A stretch of 64,000 nt of DNA from Phorcus lineatus (taxonomy: Eukaryota; Mollusca; Gastropoda; Trochida; Trochidae), in contig OV121081.1 of NCBI GenBank assembly GCA_921293015.1, positions 58,359,022 to 58,423,021 of the forward strand. The letters are read 5' to 3'. The notes under the pieces were generated by a model, which was not told the origin of the DNA, did not search any database, and was given only the letters and a program-made list of their open reading frames with translations. Shown one piece after another: positions 28,801 to 38,899 of this stretch. How positions within the stretch are numbered: position 1 is the first letter of the stretch; each line of letters opens with the position of its first letter. A program made the position numbers and the translations under genes.

Positions 28801-29484
28801 TATATTTATCAACAATTTACTTGGGTGTTTCTTTGAAGAGAGAAGATTGACATCATCTACTAGTATATACTTGTACATGTTTTTGTCATTTTGAAGTTGA
28901 GACATCTCATCATAAAGTTATAAGTCTTGTTTTTCAAAAGGAAAATTTAATGATTTGGCTTTACAATAATAATTGCTTGCTATAGAAAATTTAGTTTGAC
29001 ATGTGCATTACTTACACTGTCATTAGTTTAAGCTGTACATGTACAATTGTCATGTTGAGTGTAACCTGACTGTTTCTACTCCAGACTGCGGGGACAGATG
29101 CAGCAAAGTCTTGGGGGAGGAGGAGGTGGCGGTGGAGGGTGAGTGTTTCATCCTGGACTTCGATTTTGAGATCTCTCAAATTATCACCTTTGTCTCAGAT
29201 AAGACTATAGAGTGGCTCAAATTATACCAATTTTCAAATATTTTGAACAACGTGGACATCTTGGATCTTGAAATTACTTTTAGGTTTATTTCTAAATATT
29301 ATTTTCTTTATAAAAGTTTTTTTCTGTTCTTACACCAATACTGTAATGGCAAGGAATTTGCCTTGATGATTGTTAGTGTAACTAGCTGTATACATTTTTT
29401 TTTTAAAAGCAACATTTGATGACCTTATCCTGAATGAGAATATTTCTCTATTCCAGAGCCAAGAAGTTCTCTGGAAAGTACTAA
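4216..29484 (+). CDS. HNRNPK: hnRNP K, KH-domain RNA/ssDNA-binding protein, complete coding region (15 exons)
   Basis: Joining 4216-4243, 19451-19569, 22097-22153, 22949-22992, 23503-23575, 23766-23879, 24076-24204, 24565-24731, 25126-25368, 25736-25842, 26100-26155, 26722-26793, 27065-27234, 29085-29138 and 29457-29484 gives an uninterrupted 486-residue frame; every intron is GT-AG. Seen: basic clusters KRP and PKRQR near residues 22-44 (likely bipartite nuclear signal); KH1 (about 40-105) with IIGKSG; KH2 (about 116-186) with IIGRAG; a Gly/Arg/Met-rich middle (about 215-395) with PPPPP and RGG repeats; KH3 (about 397-462) with IIGKGG; C-terminus FSGKY. KH order, the KH2 neighbourhood STDRVV and the KH3 end DRIITITGT match hnRNP K/Drosophila bancal. 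Family role: binds poly(C) RNA and DNA and acts in splicing, translation and transcription, shuttling between nucleus and cytoplasm. An in-frame TGA three codons before the ATG supports the start. Intron 13 carries miR-7. Confidence 0.97.
4325..4342. repeat. 18-base G run
   Basis: Homopolymer of 18 G about 80 bp inside hnRNP K intron 1, in a generally G-rich stretch (4250-4560). Confidence 0.9.
5107..5236. repeat. 130-bp perfect direct repeat, copy 2
   Basis: Identical to 2535-2664, same orientation, 2572 bp downstream. The two copies bracket the hnRNP K start exon. Confidence 0.9.
5985..6310. repeat. 75-bp tandem repeat, about four copies
   Basis: The string GCTGAATTCTGCCTTGAT recurs at 6017, 6092, 6167 and (as GCCGAATTC) 6242, exactly 75 bp apart. 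The second to fourth units are nearly identical; the first unit and the tail are diverged. Confidence 0.92.
8941..9196 (+). mobile_element. tRNA-derived SINE, copy A
   Basis: Starts with an A-box-like TAGCGCATTGGTTAGC and a B-box-like GGGTTGAAAACCC. A body shared with the copies at 51135, 57531 and 39156 follows (GCAATGCTACACTGAATTTC; AATGCTCGCAGGTTTCACCA). It ends in a CACCT repeat tail. Imperfect flanks CTCTCTTTTTAA and CTCCCTTTTAA may be a target-site duplication. Confidence 0.85.
10793..10826. repeat. 34-base G homopolymer
   Basis: Uninterrupted run of 34 G in hnRNP K intron 1. The length may be unreliable in the assembly. Confidence 0.9.
11640..12158 (+). promoter_or_regulatory. GC-richer island in intron 1; candidate alternative promoter/first exon
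   Basis: This stretch is richer in G+C and CpG than its surroundings. It contains CCCATTGGCT (a CCAAT box in reverse), repeated CACCTG/CAGGTA motifs and, at its end, TCTGCAAG followed by GTAAGA, a strong splice donor at 12159. If used, it would splice to the exon at 19451 and skip the first ATG. The alternative is an intronic enhancer. There is no transcript evidence in the sequence. Confidence 0.3.
19451..19569 (+). CDS. HNRNPK: hnRNP K exon 2: acidic/basic N-terminus and start of KH1
   Basis: 119 nt between CTCCAG and GTACGT. It encodes residues 10-49: basic KRP and PKRQR clusters around an acidic DEGGDEDEG stretch, then [10 protein letters not shown], the first KH1 strand. The two basic clusters match the position of the bipartite nuclear signal of vertebrate hnRNP K. 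Confidence 0.95.
19570..22096 (+). other. HNRNPK: hnRNP K intron 2
   Basis: 2.5 kb. No repeats, RNA genes or coding signals recognised; GC-richer patches near 20080-20400 and 21230-21330 are unexplained. Confidence 0.7.
22097..22153 (+). CDS. HNRNPK: hnRNP K exon 3: KH1 GXXG loop
   Basis: 57 nt, phase 0 at both ends, between CTTTAG and GTGAGT. It encodes [10 protein letters not shown] and the following helix (residues 50-68), the nucleic-acid-gripping loop of KH1. Confidence 0.96.
22949..22992 (+). CDS. HNRNPK: hnRNP K exon 4: KH1 middle
   Basis: 44 nt ending at donor GTATGA. It encodes [15 protein letters not shown], equivalent to the vertebrate stretch with VPDSSGPER. The acceptor CTCTGAAG is not a standard CAG, but homology on both sides and the phase fix the boundaries. 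Confidence 0.9.
23503..23575 (+). CDS. HNRNPK: hnRNP K exon 5: end of KH1
   Basis: 73 nt between GTTTCAG and GTATGT. It encodes [13 protein letters not shown] and on to NLEE (residues 83-107), the last strand and helix of KH1. Confidence 0.95.
23766..23879 (+). CDS. HNRNPK: hnRNP K exon 6: start of KH2 with GXXG loop
   Basis: 114 nt, phase 0 at both ends. It encodes [16 protein letters not shown], then [14 protein letters not shown] (residues 108-145). The near-identical vertebrate stretch is DFDCELRLLIHQSLAG. Confidence 0.97.
24076..24204 (+). CDS. HNRNPK: hnRNP K exon 7: end of KH2
   Basis: 129 nt, phase 0 at both ends, between TTTTCAG and GTAAGC. It encodes [20 protein letters not shown], then a GKPK turn and the last KH2 helix (residues 146-188). 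Confidence 0.97.
24565..24731 (+). CDS. HNRNPK: hnRNP K exon 8: QPYDP linker, proline run and first RGG
   Basis: 167 nt between ATTCAG and GTGAGT. It encodes [20 protein letters not shown], which parallels the vertebrate QPYDPNFYDETYDYGG. A Gly/Arg run and PPPPPR (residues 230-235) follow. The proline run may serve as an SH3 ligand, as in the vertebrate K-interactive region. Confidence 0.95.
25126..25368 (+). CDS. HNRNPK: hnRNP K exon 9: Gly/Met/Arg-rich low-complexity region
   Basis: 243 nt between GTTTCAG and GTTAGT. It encodes about 81 residues dominated by GGM and RGG units, for example [20 protein letters not shown] around residues 262-281. RGG units are typical arginine-methylation and RNA-contact sites. 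The methionine content is much higher than in vertebrate hnRNP K. The opposite strand is open only because of the biased composition. Confidence 0.93.
25736..25842 (+). CDS. HNRNPK: hnRNP K exon 10: Gly-rich tract and [13 protein letters not shown]
   Basis: 107 nt between TTACAG and GTATGT, continuing the Gly/Met run and then a Ser-rich SGDFSSPKS segment with an SP site that could be phosphorylated. Reading-frame continuity supports the call rather than direct homology. Confidence 0.88.
26100..26155 (+). CDS. HNRNPK: hnRNP K exon 11
   Basis: 56 nt between GCTCAG and GTAAGT, encoding [18 protein letters not shown]. Short, but both splice sites are strong and the phases fit the neighbours. Confidence 0.88.
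26722..26793 (+). CDS. HNRNPK: hnRNP K exon 12: start of KH3
   Basis: 72 nt, phase 0 at both ends, encoding a Gly/Met segment and then [20 protein letters not shown] is the first KH3 strand in vertebrates. Confidence 0.95.
27065..27234 (+). CDS. HNRNPK: hnRNP K exon 13: core of KH3
   Basis: 170 nt between TTTCAG and GTTGGT. It encodes [17 protein letters not shown], then [20 protein letters not shown]. This is the best conserved part of the protein. The intron that follows (27235-29084) contains miR-7. Confidence 0.97.
27901..27950. repeat. (CTA)n microsatellite
   Basis: Imperfect CTACTACTA run with CCA interruptions, 30-80 bases upstream of the miR-7 hairpin. Confidence 0.85.
27983..28069 (+). 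ncRNA. mir-7: miR-7 precursor hairpin
   Basis: The 5' arm at 27997-28019 begins TGGAAGACTAGTGATTTTGT and is the mature miR-7 sequence known from flies and vertebrates, with seed GGAAGAC. The 3' arm at 28033-28055 begins AACAATAAATCACATTCTTC and pairs with it: GTGATTT against AAATCAC and GGAAGA against TCTTC plus one bulge. The loop is about 13 nt. The stem extends below through AGTC/GACT and CAATC/GGTTG. It lies on the sense strand of hnRNP K intron 13, the family's conserved host gene (bancal in Drosophila, HNRNPK in human), so it is probably processed from the hnRNP K transcript. In animals miR-7 acts in sensory and neurosecretory cells. Confidence 0.97.
28078..28136. repeat. GCCT/TGCC tetranucleotide run just downstream of miR-7
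   Basis: TGCC units repeated at 28082-28102 and in broken form to about 28136. It begins some 10-15 bases below the hairpin base. Confidence 0.75.
29085..29138 (+). CDS. HNRNPK: hnRNP K exon 14: LRGQMQQSL and Gly run
   Basis: 54 nt between CTCCAG and GTGAGT, encoding [17 protein letters not shown]; it bridges KH3 to the C-terminus. Confidence 0.92.
29457..29484 (+). CDS. HNRNPK: hnRNP K last coding exon, AKKFSGKY and stop
   Basis: After acceptor TTCCAG the frame reads AKKFSGKY and stops at TAA 29482-29484. The ending parallels the vertebrate YSGKFF. The exon continues as 3' UTR. Confidence 0.93.
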
Positions 29485-30405
29485 CTCGTCGTGACAGACT
29501 GACAAGTCTATAGGCTAGTCAGTCGGAGGTGATCAACGCTGTCTGTCTGTCTGTTTATGTGTTCACAGACTTCACCCAGACAGCTGACTGTGAGAGGGGA
29601 GACAACTGTAGGCAGCTTAGCACATAACTCTAGCCCAGCCTGCCTACTTGCTCTCCAGCTGTAGGGAGAGGGAAACTCGCTTAGCACTAAGCTGGCATTG
29701 CTAGTGCCTAAGTCGACACTTGCTCGGTTATCTTAGTGCTAAGAAAGTTTGAACCCTACCGTTGATGTGTAGAGAGGCAGCTTCACACAGTACACATTTG
29801 TTCCTTGCTGGGAGACATGATCCATCGATCAATCCACAACTTGCCTTTTGTACATTTGTATTCGACGATGCACTTTGATAGGGCAATAATTTTGTTGGGT
29901 AGCCTCTATTTAGGATATTTCAGAGAAATCAGGTTAAGCAATTGTTTTATCTATTGATCACTTGTTAAAAACAAGCTGTTTCACATGTTCCATTGTTACA
30001 CCCTGGCATGAACAAAACTCTCCCCAGTCTTGCTTAACATTTTCATAAAGTTTCAATTTTGTCTCATAATTCATTGGAGAAATCTCAAGTGCATTTCTGG
30101 TATATATAAGTGGATATTTTTTTATCTCCCGCCCCTTCATCTCATGTTTGTAATGTCTTGTTTTAACACGCGCATCTTCATACTCATTTTCACACTTGCA
30201 GCCTGTCTTTGTTGGCTGTCTTTGTTTTATTATTTAAAGATCTTGGACATAGTAATTATTTTAGGTTTCGTTACTGAAGCATGTTCATGTAGATCGGACG
30301 CCGGGATCCGAGCGGGTCATTTTATCATTGTATTCTCATTGTTTTAAATTGTAAAACATGTTGAAATACTATGTTATTATAATAAACAGTTCAGTTCATC
30401 ACTTT
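29485..30405 (+). other. HNRNPK: hnRNP K 3' UTR (predicted)
   Basis: About 0.9 kb from the stop to just beyond the first good AATAAA (30381-30386), which is followed by a T/G-rich stretch suited to cleavage. No repeat element is visible inside it. The length is inferred from the signal, not from transcripts. Confidence 0.6.
30381..30386 (+). terminator. Polyadenylation signal AATAAA of hnRNP K
   Basis: Canonical AATAAA with a downstream TTTGTGCTGTTGTTTCT element about 20-30 bases away. Confidence 0.6.
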
Positions 30406-30619
30406 GTGCTGTTGTTTCTATAGTGATTGGAAGTATGTGGAATCCGTCCTGGTGATTATTCAGGTAACAAGAGAAGCAGTTCTCGCTGTATTGTTCCCGC
30501 CCCACACTCACGTAACTTCCTTTCCAAGTCATAGTTTGGGCCAGTCTCCATCACTGGCTCATTTCAGCTTCGCTGCATTGAACAAAAATTCTTTGGTTGA
30601 GTGAAGAGCCCTAAATAGT

Positions 30620-31060
30620 TATAACTTCAGAGATTTCTGACTAAACTGTCAAGTTTAGGTGAGGTATGCTGAAGAGTTGACCAAAAAAAAAAAAGAAGAA
30701 ATGCAGTGTTTGAGATTGGCGCAACATATGCCATGATACTCATAAAAACATAAACCTGTGAAGGCTCAATCTTGCAGTAGGATAAGTTGTAACAACTTGT
30801 ATCAAGCAACATGTAATGACATGAAACTGTGGCTCCTTCATTATATAAGATTATGTGGGTTGCAGTGTTCAGTAAGATTAGTTGTACAACTTGTAGTTGA
30901 AGTATGACCTTGAGCTCAATAATCTCAATCCACAATGAGTTGTAAAAACATTTAACTACTAACAGGCAATTGTGGATCAGTCTGTGGACCAGTAAATGCA
31001 ACACAATGTTCATGTGATTAGTTGTAACAACTATATATCAACCTCTAGTTACGACATGGA
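30620..31060. repeat. Degenerate tandem repeat, about 118-bp spacing
   Basis: AAGTTGTAACAACTTGTATC at 30783, a shortened TTAGTTGTACAACTTGTAG near 30887 and TTAGTTGTAACAACTATATATC at 31018 share flanking words such as GACATG and AAACTGTGG or GAATTTGTG. Poorly preserved. Confidence 0.45.
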
Positions 31061-31539
31061 ATTTGTGTTTTTCAAATGACTTGGTTATACACAGTATCAA
31101 ATACGAAATATGATGACATACATTCAAGTCATCTCACATGCTGATTGAAAAATGCCAAATACATGACGATCAATAGTTTTCAATGAATATTGAACAACAC
31201 TTAGATGTGAATGTCAAAGCAGAAATTGCACTCACCGTTTACAACTTTACAACTTTCAAACACTATCAACTTGAATTCTGTTTTCTGTTTTAATTAATTA
31301 GGACATTAGTGATTTATTTCTTAATGGATGGTTTTGACATCTTTGGCGTTGACATTTAGTACAAACCAACTTTCTCATGAAGTCTAATTATTTATAAATG
31401 GGAATATGTCTCCTTGGATACTAGTTGGTTGTGGCTGTCGGTAAGCTGACCCACTATCAGCTTACATTTTTCTTCTCTGTGCTGAAGTTCTTTCAATTCT
31501 TGTTTTAAAAAAAAACGATATTAAAGGTTTGATCATTGA

Positions 31540-33120
31540 TGATGTAGATTATTTACTTGCAGTGGAGACGTATAGAATTCTGTTCAAGAGATTCTTTGAG
31601 GCAACTATAGCCACACTAGACACTTTTGCAAAGATTTGGGACACAACACAAGTAATTTGGATAGGATCCAAAAACATTGTAACAACTAATTTAGACACGA
31701 TTTAAATCTGGCATGGGACCCTGAAACCTTCAAAATTCTTGGCATAATTTTTTCCACAAACTGTGATAAAATGATTAAGCTCAACTTCTTTGAAATTGGA
31801 CAAACTATTAAGAGATGGATGAATAGAATTATTACGCAAATAAATAGGAAAAATTGCAGTAATAAAATCAATGCTCATTTCAAAACAAAACTTCCTTTTC
31901 CTTTCCTTGAAATGATAAATTCCATTCTTTTCAAGTGGGATAACAAACCAGATGAAACAAAGAGAACAGTTGCTTGTAAACCAATTGCACATGGAGGACT
32001 TGGAAGGATAGATATTTATGCTTATGTTGACTCTTTGAAAAAAATCTGGATAAAAAAATTAGTAAATGTTGATTTTGAAAAGAAAACTTAATGACAAAAA
32101 CTTTTCCAAATTTTAATGATATACTCATTCTCGGAAGTGACTTCCCAAGAAAGCTTGCGAAAAAAACACAGACCTTTTTTGTAGAGATTGTCTTTTTGCC
32201 TTCTCCCAGTATATTCACAAGGATAGGCCAAATAACTATGGAGAGTTCCTGAGAGAACCCTTGCTGTACATTAGCCATCTTTCTATAAATGGAAAATCAT
32301 TACACAATAAAACATTTTATGAACATAAATTACTTAATATACATTGTTTAATTAATATTGAGGGCAATGACACTGCAACAATTTTGTGACAGATATTTTA
32401 CTGTATACTTCCTAGAATTTTATTGCATAATAAGATCAGTAAATGAATACCTTTAACAATTGGGTGTTAAACAAGATGCCTTTTTGGACATAACAAATAA
32501 TAATATTCCCATAATCCATCTTTTTTCTTGTAGAAAAGGTTCAAAGAAATATTATTATGTCTTAACTCACAGTGATGATAATCTTAAAAGCATTGGAAAA
32601 TGGGAAGAAGAACTATTAATTAATGCAAACTGGCCAAAAAAATTTATCCAAGCACACAAAACTACTTGAGATGATTTCATTTTAGATTCATAATTTTGCC
32701 TGTTAATACCATCTTAGTTAAGATGCTTATTGTTGATAATAATTTATGCTCCTTCTGTAAGGCTTATCCAGAATCTATACTACATCTACTTCGGGACTGA
32801 AGGGTAAGCAAATTATTTTGGAATAATTTCTCAGAATAGATTGAATGGAAATGCCAAATTGCTTTTAAAATAAAGCTAACTGTAAACTTGATCCTTCTTG
32901 GCTTTTCTGCTAACTTAAAGTGACAATATTTTGGATCTGATACTTTTATTAGCTAAGCTTCACATATACAGATGTAAAATGCAAAACAACCTTCCATGCA
33001 TTAAATATTTTCTAAATGATGTCAAATTTTACTATCAGAAAAGATTAGACACTTCAACAAATCAAAACATATGAAATTCTATCAGAAAGGGCTTTCTGTG
33101 AAAACCTTCTGTAATATTAT
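31540..33120 (+). mobile_element. L1/Tx1-type LINE relic (end of reverse transcriptase and C-terminal region)
   Basis: Degenerate frames in order read: IIDDVDYLLA, LDTFAKI, TQVIWIGSKN, then WDPETFKILGIIFSTN, IKRWMNRI, INSILFKWDNK, KPIAHGGLGRIDI and WIKKL. A cysteine-type knuckle CSFCKAYPESILHLL and HIYRCKMQNNLPCIKYFLND follow. This order is that of the thumb and C-terminal part of L1/Tx1-like ORF2 proteins found in invertebrates. The stretch that should carry the catalytic YADD or FADD is missing or deleted, and stops and frameshifts are frequent. Only the 3' part is present, as expected from 5'-truncated insertion. Confidence 0.82.
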
Positions 33121-33544
33121 TTTAATATAATCTTTAATTTGTAGAAGAATCTAACTCGTGTGTTTAGTGTACTAAGAAACGGTGTTAATGATATATATGT
33201 TTATGTTTTTGAGGGGATTATTTGTTTTTTATTTTTTGGGTTATCTTTCAGGTAGTTTCCTTCTGTTGTTTTTTTTTTATTAGATTCATGAAAACCCTGG
33301 TGACACTATCAAGCTTGAATTGATGTACAAATATTGTATGATTTTTCCAGGTATAAAAAATATTTTAGAATCCCAACTTTCTCATTAACAAATAAGCTGA
33401 TCTACAAACATACCAATACTGATATTAGTAATTTTAAGAGACAAATAAGAAGTTGTAAGTCGATTTTGAAGAAAGATAACTCAATTTTAAATACATTTAA
33501 CATCAAACAAAATTTTGGTTAGGTATTGTTGAAATGACCTCTCT

Positions 33545-34165
33545 CCCTCCCTCTGTCCATTATTCCGTCAATGCAAACACTGCAGATCTAAACCAGATCT
33601 AGCTCAATGAAACTTGGTATGTGGAAAAATCATCATGTCAATTGATACTTTTGGGGTTTTCAACTCCTTCCATCATTTATTTTTGGTCATATCCATGAAA
33701 GGCAACTTAAATATTTCCTTTCAAATCATTGACCGTAAGGTCTAGCTCATTGAAATTTCTAGCTGGAACACAACTTTATGTGGTGCCTTTTCAACTTATT
33801 CCTACTTAAGTTTTTGGAAACATTGCTTTGTTTCAGAACCAGAACTAACAAAACATAAGGTCTAGCTAATTGAAACTTGGTGTGTGGAACAGTTATCAAC
33901 AGTTTAGTGGTGCCTCTTGGGATTGACTTCTTCAGAATTTGCTTTTTGGTTGTTTCCATGGAAACACAAGTCACAATACTGTTTGGAAGGTTGAACCTCA
34001 ATACTAAGCAAAAATGAAATTAAAGATCTAAAACAATCATCCTTTGAAGAATAATGACTTTGTATTACCAATTTTCTGGTTAGCAAAGTTTTCAAATAAG
34101 AATTTTGGGTTATTGAGGGTTTATGTTCAATATATACACTATTGAAACTTGGCGGGGGATATAGC
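33545..34165. repeat. Diverged tandem repeat with TCTAGCTCATTGAAACTTGG motif
   Basis: Variants of the motif occur near 33597, 33737, 33859 and 34140, with GTGTGGAA-type extensions and intervening TTTCAACTYCTTCC-type words. Units are roughly 120-280 bp and strongly diverged. It resembles dispersed invertebrate repeats built around the same phrase; the family is not named. Confidence 0.6.
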
Positions 34166-35964
34166 CGACTTTGCATGTTTAACTCTACATGCAATAATGT
34201 TAAGACTTAGAGTTACATTCATGACAGAGCAAAATAAATGGTTTTAGCCTGTATTATACAATCGGTATCAATGAATTCATGGTTTTCTCCCAGAAACATT
34301 TATTTTTAACACTTCAGTGACAACTTGGAAACATTTGGCGCTTTGTATTTGTACATTTGGTAGACATTGAAATGCAAACATTTTTGTATGTAATTATAAA
34401 ACAAAAATATACTATTTGTGAGTAGTTTTACAATCAATTTAGCACTTTCAGAAAGCAAAATTCCAAGGGATTAGATGCGAGAATAATGAACAATAAGCAT
34501 TAGAAAGCTAGTATTTAGTCTCAATATGATTTGACAAGCTGATTATAATTAATTACTTCATATGTAGGTTTCAATCTTAGATAATCAGTCATGTAAAGTT
34601 ATGGTTTTGTTCATGAAAAAGCTAAAGTTGAGTTTGTTTTCCACAAAGCATTCTAGTCTTCTTCTTTTTTCTATTTAGTAAAGACTGCTTTTATCGTGTG
34701 GACATGTGAAATGAGTTTTTAAAAGTGCCCTATTTTTTTGAGTAGGCTCCAACCTATAAAGATATTCTCAGAATATGCTTCCAGAGAGAAAGTCAAAAGA
34801 TAATTTGAGGTTCGACCTGTGGTTTATTGCCTATTTGTCTATCCTTGTTTTTAAGGGACATTTTCTCATAAATCCCCTTAAAAATGAAACAATCTTGCTT
34901 TTTTGGATATTCATCAAAATAATATCACACTGCCATGGGGAAATTATCTTAAAATTATCAGACACATATGCACTTAAAATAACTATACTTAAATGATAAG
35001 ATTGTTGTTTTTCAGTTTCAAGTCAAAGTGTATACTAACTGTTAATTTTGATAAATTTTATAACTCCTCCCTTGTATGTCTGAAAAATAAAAAATTAAAG
35101 AAATCTTAACTTACGAACTTTTAAAGCTGTTTTTTTTATTAAAAATTTTAAATTGATATCATGATGTTTCGTCTCTTGTGACAATGTATGAACGCATCTT
35201 ATGATATGAATATTCTATATCATTGCCTTAATGTGTTGTGAATGATGCAAACATTTTGATGGATCGTTACACCACTATTTGAGGGTGAACACTATGCTAA
35301 CCATGACACCGTCTCCTCAAAGAACTCTCCTCTTTTGAAGTACAAGAACCAAAAAATAAGGACAGAAGATGCTTGTATTGTGCCCCGATGTTTTATTTAC
35401 ATGTGGCAGGTGAACACGTTGTATAATACAGAAGTTCCTGCTCTCGAATATCTCGAGGAATCAACTAGTGGACATACTTGTCCCCACTGTCCTCGTCAGC
35501 ATAAATACCAACTGGTCTCGTAATCTGAATGTACAGACACGATAAAATGGAAAATGATATATTGCAGTCAAATATCTATACACCAACTATTTTCAAATTG
35601 GTCGACATCCTCAAAGAAATGTCACATGAAAAAAATACAGAACAAGTTCAAACAAACATTGATTAAACGCGTCTTGCATACCAACTAAACATAATTTGTA
35701 CCCAAACATTTAAGATGACTATTATTGATAACCATAGAGAACCTGTTCCACCTGTTTCTGAATATTCAATGCAGTGAAATGCAGCAAGCCGGTCTTGCTT
35801 GTATAACAAAGAATTCCTTCAGACCTGAATTCCATGCGTGTATAAAGAGACACATTGCCAAATCAAACCTACTCAGTGTGATGGGAATATAAATATTAAT
35901 GCTTGTACCTCGTTGCTTTAATTAGCTCATTTAACCCTACCTTCCGAATACCTGTACACAATCA

Positions 35965-35978
35965 GTTGCCATGGCAAC
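35965..35978. promoter_or_regulatory. X-box (RFX-type) palindrome
   Basis: GTTGCCATGGCAAC, a perfect 14-bp palindrome matching the RFX consensus RYYNYY-N(1-3)-RRNRAC. Function is inferred only. Confidence 0.45.
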
Positions 35979-37648
35979 CAACAGGTGGTTGGCTTGATTC
36001 ATTAGTAATTCATGTTCATGAAATTCTGAAATGCTGTGGAGGAAACTCCATACACACTTGCAATGCATATAACAGTCAATATAAGCCCAAATCATAACTA
36101 TTAAAATCGGACAACTAAAACCAGATATCTATTATCCATTACATTTGATCGAGAAATGTAGACTAATTAATTACATGATATGGAAGGAAAGTTTATCTCC
36201 AAAGCAACTTAATTCTCTAGGACTAGATTTAAATTGCATTTGTTCACATGTAGAATCAATCACAAAATGCAACAATTTTCTCCATGAGAAACTGCTCATT
36301 GTGGCAAATATTGTAAACATCTTCAGATAAAAAAAAAAGACATAATAACAGAAAAATCACTGTTGAAAGTCTAAGTGATTAATTCTTTAGGTAAAAGTGC
36401 AAAAAGTGGTCCATACTCTTCCATCAGTAGGTGTGTTCTATAATGGATACATATTCATTAGTTGGTTCCCTGGTTCTCTGAATAGGGAGGTAAATCATAG
36501 ATTCAGCTATTATCATCTTAAGGAGCAACTAACGAAGCTAGTTTAGAGTCATAATAGAAAACTATTGATTGAGGGTCCTTGCTGGGTGTGGTTATTTCTT
36601 CTGGCCTGCTATATCGTCTTGTAGATCAAACATTAAAGATAAATCAAGTATCTGATGTTTAGATTCATGGCTGCTCTTCGGAACATCTTCTGTTATTATT
36701 GATCTAGATATGAACTATATTTGTTACAGATTTATTATATTTTCTGTCATCTTTTTGTTGATTCTTTGCATAATATGATTTATCTTCTATCAAGATCCTT
36801 CATAAATTTTCCCTGACAGGTGGAAAACAGTTGACAGATAAATGAGTCAAATAAAGCTTAACAGCCATCATCACACTATTTTCAAAGTGTTCAATTAAAC
36901 TTTTTTAATGCCTAAGGATAAAAAATTTATATCAGAGGTCGACCTATATATAAATAAGAAGCCAATTAATCGAGTCACGGACAAGATGGTTTGTGTAGCG
37001 ATATCGTAACGTTATCAGATTACTGAAAAGAACGGCATTGATTGAAAATACATTAATCATTCATGGAAGTTTTCTCACTGAACCAGCTTCACTAGGTAAC
37101 TACAAGGTGGCAAGGTCATAGGAAAGAAAGGTCAAGGTCATTTAGAACATTCCCACTAATCAGTGTCAGATCCAGGAATTTTTAAAAAGGGGAAGTTCAC
37201 CTATTTCATTGTAAATTTTTGAAAAAAAAATCCAAAAGGAGGGTTTGGACCGCCTTGAACCCCTCCCCTGCATCTGCCAATGCTAATGCATGTGGTTTTC
37301 TGTCAAACTTTTAATATGATGATACAATTCATGGATTATTAAGCATATAAACAACAGTCTGCATCAAAAAACAAAACAAAAAGAATTGCACACACAACAT
37401 TTAAATGAGCAGTAACAGAAACAGTGGAAAATTTGCATCAAAATCTAAAACAAATTAAGTCTACCAAATCGATAATTTTGTATTAACAATTCATGAATAA
37501 CATTTTTCAATAACTTGTGCAAGTACTCAAATCAATTTTCATGTTATGATTAAACAAGCAAATGATTATACACGCTGTTGCATATAGGGCGTATTGCAGC
37601 AGTGTTATAAAGCAACATACAGGGTGCACTATGATACAATATTTGCCA

Positions 37649-37662
37649 GTTGCTATGGCAAC
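37649..37662. promoter_or_regulatory. X-box (RFX-type) near-palindrome
   Basis: GTTGCTATGGCAAC, one mismatch from the perfect palindrome at 35965. Confidence 0.45.
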
Positions 37663-38899
37663 CGAATACCAATATGGCTGCCAGCAACCACATGTTTGAA
37701 CCAGCTCAGATCACAGGGCTAGAGAACACAGTACACAATGATCTCATAATCACCGTCAGGCTCACACACTTCCTCACTTACGATTCAGCAAACCTTTTCA
37801 CAATAAAACTTATCAGTTTGATATCTGAATATTTTTTTCTGATTATTTTTCAAAATTTTAATTGTTCTTATTATCTTATACATTATCTTTTAATCCATTT
37901 CTAAATATCTATTTTCAATATCTGTTTTTACAGTATGAAATTTTTTTATTCACAGCTTTATCTTTAAGTTATGATTAAAAAAATTTCCCTTGGATAAATT
38001 TGAAAAAATTCTATTAAAAAACTGTACATGCAGAAATAGCTTATTCAATTACATCTGTTTAAAATAATCAATTTCTTGATTTCAAATCCTTATCTAGTTC
38101 AAATGAACATATTTTCTGTTCACATACTAGTGAAAAATTTTGGAATCTTATTGTTCTGCAATCTATGGTAACACAACATAACTTGAAATTTAAACTATCA
38201 CACAGGACCAATCATTATATTTGAAAATTTTATGAAAGTTAAGAATATCACAAGATCCTAGGTCATTGAGATTTAATGTTAACATGATCATGTTAGCTTT
38301 CTTGTCAAAAATGTTACAACTGTAAAAATATTAAATAGCAATGTATCTATATATTTATAGTAAATCTGATATACAGACTCGTGCCAGATTTATTTGGACA
38401 CTTCTGGGTTCCGTAGCGCAACACAGTGTATGGGTAATCTTTGAGGTGTTGTAAAGCATCGTGATATGATAAAGATCTTGGCATCTGCATGTTTGCAGTG
38501 ACTTTGCATGGAAGTTTTAAACAATTCGGCGAAAAATGGAAAGTTGTTAGGAAGGTTTTGTAAAATAAAATCGGAACAGATCAAGTATTAGGAAGATCAG
38601 TGATCAATCTCTACAATACAATTAATTTAGAAAAAAATTCAAGCATTGTTTTTGGTCGAAAATTGCAACACACAGCCAAAGAGAAAATTACTGGAACATT
38701 AAGTTTCTTTGAAAATTTAATGTAGGAGGAATTAGAGGGACATTAAAAATGATTTTAACACTGGAAAAGTAGTCCCAGAGTCCACATGGACAGTTCAACA
38801 TATCATATTGATGGAATAAAAGGAAGAAAATGGTGGGAAAGGACAAACAGAAAGATACGTCGGATCTGGTGACAAAAATGAAAAACAAAACTATTGAGT

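Larger units (their letters stand above)
34200..38370. other. Intergenic DNA without recognised genes
   Basis: AT-rich. Several open frames of 60-84 codons exist but none has a domain, codon bias or splice context. The only distinct signals are X-box-like palindromes at 35965 and 37649. Confidence 0.6.

Noticed and set aside
29039..29419. 126-codon open frame over hnRNP K exon 14
   Set aside because: Uses a different frame from the hnRNP K coding frame and runs into the intron.
30627..31013. 128-codon open frame on the minus strand
   Set aside because: Coincides with a degenerate tandem repeat; Leu/Ile/His-rich with no recognisable family.
33950..33966. Fourth X-box at TTTCCATGGAAAC
   Set aside because: Lacks the GTTGC/GCAAC half-sites; it is a simple CCATGG palindrome inside the repeat at 33.5-34.2 kb.
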